A DNA stretch of 32,383 nucleotides from a virus, in the IMG/VR virus record IMGVR_UViG_3300049856_000274, positions 1-32,383 of that record. One strand, given 5' to 3'. The notes beneath the pieces were generated by a model. That model did no database searches and was not told the origin of the DNA. It saw only the letters and a program-made list of their open reading frames with translations. Each line of letters opens with the position of its first letter. The first letter of the stretch is position 1. Shown in pieces: positions 27,853 to 32,383 of this stretch. The translations under genes and the position numbers were made by a program.

Positions 27853-29535
27853 ATGCCGCAAATAAAAGAATTCAATACCCCAGCGCTTGGCTTGCATCCG
27901 ACCGAGACCGGCGTCACCGCGACAGCCGCGGCGGCCCGTCGCATCGGTGCCGAATACAACGAGGCCGGCTCGTCCATAGCGGCGGGCGGTCAGGCCATCG
28001 CGCATGCCGGCAAGATCGCTGGCGATATGTACGTCGACTATGTCGATCACAAGGAAAAGAGTGCCGGTGCCGTTCATGGCGTGGACCTGCTCAGCGGTCT
28101 TGATGACGATTGGAACAAGACCCGTAATGGAATAACCGATCCGAATACGCCTGGCGTTGCGGAGAAATGGCGGGCGGAAACATTGGAGCCGAAGCTTGAA
28201 CAGTTCAAGCAGGGGTTCACGACTGAGAAGAGTCAGGACTGGGCGGAACAGTTCACCTCACATCTCCGCAATCATTTCTACACCAAGACATCGGCCGACA
28301 TGGCGTCGATGGCTGGTCAGGCCGTCGAGGCGAATGTTCATCAGTCGGTCAACAAGCTGAGCAATACGGTCCGTAATGATCCGACCGCTCTTGATACGGC
28401 GCTGAAATCTTACGAGATGGCTATCGATGGCATGGTTTCCACGCCAGGGCTGAAGGCCGCGGAGGCCGGTAAGGTCAAATTCCGTCTGATGCAGGCCGGC
28501 ACCGAGGAAATCGTCAAGTCGGCGGCTCTCGGTCACATCGAGAAGACTGGCGAGATACCCGACTTTGCAAATGATCCGAAATATTCGCAATACATCAAGC
28601 CGGGCGAGCTCAAGCAGTTTCAGCAGGCGGCAGCCAACTACAAGCGGATCAACGATGCTCAGACAAAGGCCGTGACTGCTGCTCAGATGAGAGTAGCAAA
28701 GACGGAATTCGACAAGGACATGAATGACCTTGCAGTGTCGACGACGGACGATAATGGAAAGATTATTGTTGGCCCGGAACATTTCCAGCGATTGAAGCAA
28801 ATTCTCAGGGACAATCCAGATGGTGCTGCACAGAGACCTGGTGCCCTTCGGGCGATGGAAAATCAATTACGAACACTGACCAATCGAATGAACAAGGCCG
28901 ATCCGCCGGCCAAGGAGTCGCGCCCACTTTATATGGACCTTACCAAGAAAATAGCCGATGGCACGATAACCGATATCAATCAGGTATACGAGCATTCGGA
29001 CAAGCTGACGGTTTCCGACCTGAACAGGCTTCGCAACGAGTTCAGGACCATGAAGACGGATTCCGGTCAGTCGCTTTTGCAGGCGAGGGAACAATTTTTC
29101 AGGCGGATCGATACATCGATGGACAGGGCGGCTCCATATTATACGCCGGCTGGTCTTGATCGTATCAGTCGCGCCAGAATGGACGCCTCTCTGAGAGAAG
29201 ATGAATTGCGCAAGGCCGGCAAGAACCCACAGGACGTTTACACTCCTGGAAAACCGGATTTCTTTGGCCAGCCCGAAAATCTGTTGAAATATATGGAGCC
29301 GTCTCTGCAGCAACAGATGCGCGATCAAATCAGAACGCAGGCGCCAAGGCCGTCAGTCGTGCCGGCAGAGAAGGTTGCGCCACGAACCGATGCGGCACCA
29401 AACAAAGCAGTTGAAGACCGGTTCGGCACGATGGCCAATCCGACCGTACCGCCACCGGACAAGCGCGAGTCCGGCAAAAAATACATGACACCGAAAGGTC
29501 CGTTGACCTGGACCGGCACCGGATGGGTGCAGTGA
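27853..29535 (+). CDS. Internal virion/ejection protein (gp15-like), 560 aa
   Basis: The frame opens with a TTG at 27838, but ATG 27853 (MPQIKEFNTPALGLHPTETG) has GAGGT upstream and is preferred. Mostly helical and polar, with repeated Ala/Gln/Lys/Asp segments (FTTEKSQDWAEQFTSHLRNH, KLSNTVRNDPTALDTALKSY) and no catalytic motif; the C-terminal end is Pro-rich and ends TPKGPLTWTGTGWVQ. Position, length and helix content fit the second ejection protein of T7-type phages. The 3' end overlaps the next ATG by one base. Confidence 0.65.
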   Translation: MPQIKEFNTPALGLHPTETGVTATAAAARRIGAEYNEAGSSIAAGGQAIAHAGKIAGDMYVDYVDHKEKSAGAVHGVDLLSGLDDDWNKTRNGITDPNTPGVAEKWRAETLEPKLEQFKQGFTTEKSQDWAEQFTSHLRNHFYTKTSADMASMAGQAVEANVHQSVNKLSNTVRNDPTALDTALKSYEMAIDGMVSTPGLKAAEAGKVKFRLMQAGTEEIVKSAALGHIEKTGEIPDFANDPKYSQYIKPGELKQFQQAAANYKRINDAQTKAVTAAQMRVAKTEFDKDMNDLAVSTTDDNGKIIVGPEHFQRLKQILRDNPDGAAQRPGALRAMENQLRTLTNRMNKADPPAKESRPLYMDLTKKIADGTITDINQVYEHSDKLTVSDLNRLRNEFRTMKTDSGQSLLQAREQFFRRIDTSMDRAAPYYTPAGLDRISRARMDASLREDELRKAGKNPQDVYTPGKPDFFGQPENLLKYMEPSLQQQMRDQIRTQAPRPSVVPAEKVAPRTDAAPNKAVEDRFGTMANPTVPPPDKRESGKKYMTPKGPLTWTGTGWVQ

Positions 29536-32383
29536 TGGCCGAGCCACAACAGGAAATGTCGGACGACGACGTATTCGGCAAGCCGGCGCCGCACGAGATG
29601 AGCGACGCTGACGTGTTCGGCCAGCCAGAGCCGGCGCCTGAACCCCTCAACATGAAAGGCTTCAAGCAGCGCCTGTCCGACCTGTGGGAGCGCGGCCGGA
29701 TCGATCCCGAGATGGCCATGGCGAACTCTCCTGAGCTGCGCATGGGTGGGTCGCCTGTTGGTAAGGCTTTTAAGGAGGGCTTTCAGACCGGCTTTGGCGA
29801 GGAAGAAATTGGACTGTCGGAGGAGCAGATTCAGCAGATCAAGGACCTCGGGCTTGGACCTGGCGGCTCGGCTGCCTATGGGTACCTAGCTCAGCAGTAC
29901 AAATATGGTGCCGTCCTGTTTCGTGGCATGAGCGGTGTGTTCCGCGGTGTACAGGAAGCGGCCGTCGCGGCCGGTGTGCCGCGTGACATTGCGGCCATTC
30001 CCGACGCCCTCATGGGCAGCCCGCACCCGACTGGCGTACCTCATGCAGAAGTTCCGTTTGGCGGTGCTCCTTATCATTATCCGTCACCGCTCGGTGAATA
30101 TTGGTTTCCAAAGCCACTAAAGCCGACCGAGGCCGCGACCATCTCGCGGATTGTGGCTGACCGTGACGGTACGCCACGGGTGCAGCACATCGGTGAGTTG
30201 CCGACACAGCAGGATTTTAAGTCTGGAGCGGACGTGCTGAGCCGGCCAGATACTGCTCGTGCAGATGCTTTGCGATATTCCGGGAAAAGTGCGGCTGCAC
30301 CAGAAGTTGCCAAATCGGATGTTGCTGGCAGATACAAAACAGCGGCAGGCAAAACAATTGAGATATTAGATGCTGAGAATGGACAATTTCAAATTCAGAC
30401 TAAAATAACTCTTTCGCCGCCGGGAACCCGTGCGTTCATTGATCGTGTATTGAGTGCGGAAGGTGCTACTAAGATCGAGTTGGCACAAGAAGCTCAGCCG
30501 CCCCGTGCCGCCCCGTCCCTTGTCGAGGAAAACCTGCGCAAGATGTGGGACGAGCGTGGCATTCACCCGGCCGAGGTGGTGCATGACGCGCAGTCCGATG
30601 CGTTGTTGCGGCATGACGTGGCACCGCCGTCATTCGAGGCCTATCACGGCTCACCAAGTGACATTGCAGAATTTGACGTATCGAAAACGAGTGAAGGAAT
30701 TCAATTGGGTAGTGCCGAACGGGCAGCCGGTTACACACACGGACAAGGTGCGCTTTACAAGGTGATCGTCCGTGCTCCGATGGAGTCCTTCATTGATCGC
30801 GGGATGCCGATCGAGCAACAGAGTGGTTCGGTACAAGCTGCCATCGCCGGAATAAAAGTCGATCTTGGCCTTGTGCTTCCAGAAGGAGCGACCGGTGGCG
30901 ACTTCTATTTTGCGCTGTCGAAAAAGCTGGCCGGTGACGACCCGCACCTTTCTGGAATCCAGAAAGCAAATGAGTTGCTGCGTGATCGCAATGTTCCAGG
31001 CATCAATGATGGCGGTGAGAATTTTACTGTCTTCGACGACAAGCTCCTGCAGATCACCGAAAAGAATGGCGTCCCGTTCAAGCCCACCGTGACCGCGCCG
31101 GTGCAGAACACGCCAATGCCGCAGGGCACGCCACGGTCCGAGCTCGCCCGCACCGGGGACGCGCATATCGACGCCATCCTGGACGATCCGGTGACGAAAC
31201 GGAACATCGACAATCCGGTCATCAACGATCAGTACGATGTGCCGTACAGTGCCGGCGGCTCCACGCCAATGCACGATCCGACCATGTACATCGACCGGCA
31301 TTTCCCGCGCTCGATGGAAGTGGACGGCGTGCGGTTCGACCCGGCCGAGCCGTTCACGATCCATGAGAACGTCGAGCAGCACGTCATGGAGGCGCTGATC
31401 AAGGGCGGCATGGAAGATGTTAAGCCAGGTTATGTAAGATTGTATCGCGCGGAAGGGCCGAGCGATCGACCTGGAATGTATCTGACCTCTGATTTGTCAC
31501 AAGCGCACACCTTTGCACGACTAAAATCAGACAGAAAAGTTTATTATGTGGATGTTCCAAAGTCAGTGGCGGAATCTCTTCCGAGGGACCCTCGAACATT
31601 CTATGCCGCAACACCAGAAATCTTGGCAACCAAACAGCTCTATATCGGCATGGACAAACAGACCGCCTACAAGGTCGCGCATTTCGAGTTCGCTGAGAAG
31701 GCCGAGGGCGCCTGGTACCGGGCGCACGGGATCGACCAGGCCAAGGCGGAAGAGGCGTATCGTCCGTATATCGACCAGATACAGCACGAGAACGTCGAGA
31801 ACCCCCCGCCCAATCTGTACGAGGACCCGTACCCGCACGACGATGTCCGCGCCGCCAAGGGCGAGCCGCTGGCCGAGCCGGGTCCAACCAAGGCCGAGAT
31901 TGCACAAGCAAAAACCATTTTGGCGCAGGAAGGCAAGCCAAGGTCTGTTCAGCCAAATGAAAGATTTACTTTTGAATTGAACGATCAATCGGGTGACCAA
32001 AAATATTTGACGATGAATATCAGTTCCAAGGAGGGGAAGTCCGCCGGGAACATATCCTTTGTGGAGTCTCCTGAGACGGTACAGGTTATCAAATCAGAGC
32101 TTGAAGATGAGTTCAGAGGCAAAGGACTCGGCACGGAATCATATAAAAATCTAATTCAATATGCTTTGGACAAAGGCAAGACATTTGAGTCTGACAAGCA
32201 GGTGTCTGTATCGGCCGCAAAAGTCTATGACAGGCTTGAAAAAGATGGATTCACAGTTGAAAGAAAGAAAAAAACTGGCCCTCATGAGGATGAGTTTGGT
32301 GACTTTGGTGGTGAGGACTTCTTCGAGTCTGACGATGGCGGTCCCGTTTTTCGAGTGACGGGCGGACCCAAGGCCGAGATTGC
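29535..32383 (+). CDS. Large polyvalent ejection-type protein (partial, open at right edge; at least 949 aa)
   Basis: I followed the frame from ATG 29535 to the window end without a stop. The N-terminus repeats a short motif: EMSDDDVFGKP and EMSDADVFGQP (about residues 7-31). GC-rich backbone segments alternate with AT-rich modules. The first module at about residues 366-500 begins YHGSPSDIAEFD (370-381) and looks like the phage 'YHGSP' ADP-ribosyltransferase-like domain. The second, about residues 632-695, has LYRAEGPSDRPGMYLTSDLS and VYYVDVPKSVAESL, also ART-like. The third, about residues 785-945, has RGKGLGTESYKNLIQYALDK at 861, a GNAT acetyltransferase acetyl-CoA motif. Its place after two ejection proteins suggests delivery into the host. 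Domain names rest on pattern recognition only. Confidence 0.7.
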   Translation, partial: MAEPQQEMSDDDVFGKPAPHEMSDADVFGQPEPAPEPLNMKGFKQRLSDLWERGRIDPEMAMANSPELRMGGSPVGKAFKEGFQTGFGEEEIGLSEEQIQQIKDLGLGPGGSAAYGYLAQQYKYGAVLFRGMSGVFRGVQEAAVAAGVPRDIAAIPDALMGSPHPTGVPHAEVPFGGAPYHYPSPLGEYWFPKPLKPTEAATISRIVADRDGTPRVQHIGELPTQQDFKSGADVLSRPDTARADALRYSGKSAAAPEVAKSDVAGRYKTAAGKTIEILDAENGQFQIQTKITLSPPGTRAFIDRVLSAEGATKIELAQEAQPPRAAPSLVEENLRKMWDERGIHPAEVVHDAQSDALLRHDVAPPSFEAYHGSPSDIAEFDVSKTSEGIQLGSAERAAGYTHGQGALYKVIVRAPMESFIDRGMPIEQQSGSVQAAIAGIKVDLGLVLPEGATGGDFYFALSKKLAGDDPHLSGIQKANELLRDRNVPGINDGGENFTVFDDKLLQITEKNGVPFKPTVTAPVQNTPMPQGTPRSELARTGDAHIDAILDDPVTKRNIDNPVINDQYDVPYSAGGSTPMHDPTMYIDRHFPRSMEVDGVRFDPAEPFTIHENVEQHVMEALIKGGMEDVKPGYVRLYRAEGPSDRPGMYLTSDLSQAHTFARLKSDRKVYYVDVPKSVAESLPRDPRTFYAATPEILATKQLYIGMDKQTAYKVAHFEFAEKAEGAWYRAHGIDQAKAEEAYRPYIDQIQHENVENPPPNLYEDPYPHDDVRAAKGEPLAEPGPTKAEIAQAKTILAQEGKPRSVQPNERFTFELNDQSGDQKYLTMNISSKEGKSAGNISFVESPETVQVIKSELEDEFRGKGLGTESYKNLIQYALDKGKTFESDKQVSVSAAKVYDRLEKDGFTVERKKKTGPHEDEFGDFGGEDFFESDDGGPVFRVTGGPKAEI
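31888..31903 (+). repeat. In-frame direct repeat, left copy, bounding the GNAT module
   Basis: CCAAGGCCGAGATTGC here and again at 32368-32383. The two copies are 480 bp apart, exactly 160 codons, so they are in frame and encode KAEIA both times. The AT-rich acetyltransferase-like segment lies between them. Confidence 0.75.
32368..32383 (+). repeat. In-frame direct repeat, right copy, at the window edge
   Basis: A perfect 16-base match to 31888-31903, ending at the last base of the window, so the true repeat may be longer than can be seen. Confidence 0.75.

Noticed and set aside
1-32383. Diversity-generating retroelement, as in BPP-1
   Set aside because: No reverse transcriptase or template/variable repeat pair is seen; the tail-fibre region where one would sit is outside the window.

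Overview
The window is almost certainly part of a temperate, short-tailed (podovirus-type) bacteriophage genome or prophage. It has a lambda-style repressor/Cro switch, a replication block, a full DNA-packaging and virion block (terminase, T7-type head-tail connector, scaffold, capsid, tail adaptor and nozzle, internal ejection proteins), dense overlapping genes and no bacterial housekeeping genes. High GC with rare AT-rich patches, small twin-arginine (Tat) proteins with an 'APAIV...LMPV' stretch, Bbp19-like and HiPIP-like small genes and the general gene order recall phages of alphaproteobacteria (rhizobia and relatives) and, for the head block, Bordetella phage BPP-1. The host is inference. 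No integrase, lysis cassette or tRNA gene was recognised.

Layout. 1-1458 (minus strand): eight small early genes in one overlapping operon, the last cut by the window edge. 1562-2301: immunity region, with a cI-like repressor (minus), a cro-like gene (plus), and five 17-bp operators placed like lambda OL and OR around two matching promoters. 2696-6653 (plus): early and replication operon with a DUF1064-like nuclease, Zn-finger and hypothetical proteins, an O/DnaT-like replication protein with repeats inside its gene, a Tat-signal protein and an HTH-like protein. 6764-8492 (minus): an operon of six tiny genes driven by a good sigma70-type promoter (8557-8585). Between its genes sits a repeated structured RNA leader. 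8586-8980 and 9131-9555: non-coding stretches with short direct repeats and palindromes around one 49-codon gene. 9556-11757: small and large terminase; the large subunit is split by a -1 frame change at an A9 run. 11769-19133: Tat protein (minus), connector, an endonuclease VII-type HNH gene joined to the connector 3' end, scaffold and many small genes. 19390-22361: capsid, likely decoration protein and small virion genes. 22419-29535: tail adaptor and nozzle carrying carbohydrate-binding-like repeats, then two internal virion proteins. 29535 to the end: a very large ejection-type protein with ADP-ribosyltransferase-like and GNAT-like inserts, still open at the edge.

How it works together (inference). 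The repressor holds PL and PR shut in the lysogen. On induction the left small-gene operon and the right replication operon are expressed, then packaging and virion genes. A nonamer AGTGCGTTG occurs in four gaps that precede virion gene blocks and may mark late control points.

Most noteworthy: (1) the repeated multi-hairpin leader with a constant AUGCC loop and compensatory stem changes in the 6764-8492 operon; (2) the mosaic ejection protein with an AT-rich GNAT module bounded by in-frame direct repeats; (3) the HNH gene that appears to have captured the connector's C-terminal tail; (4) the frameshifted terminase; (5) the palindrome cluster inside the replication gene; (6) carbohydrate-binding-like repeats shared by tail adaptor and nozzle.
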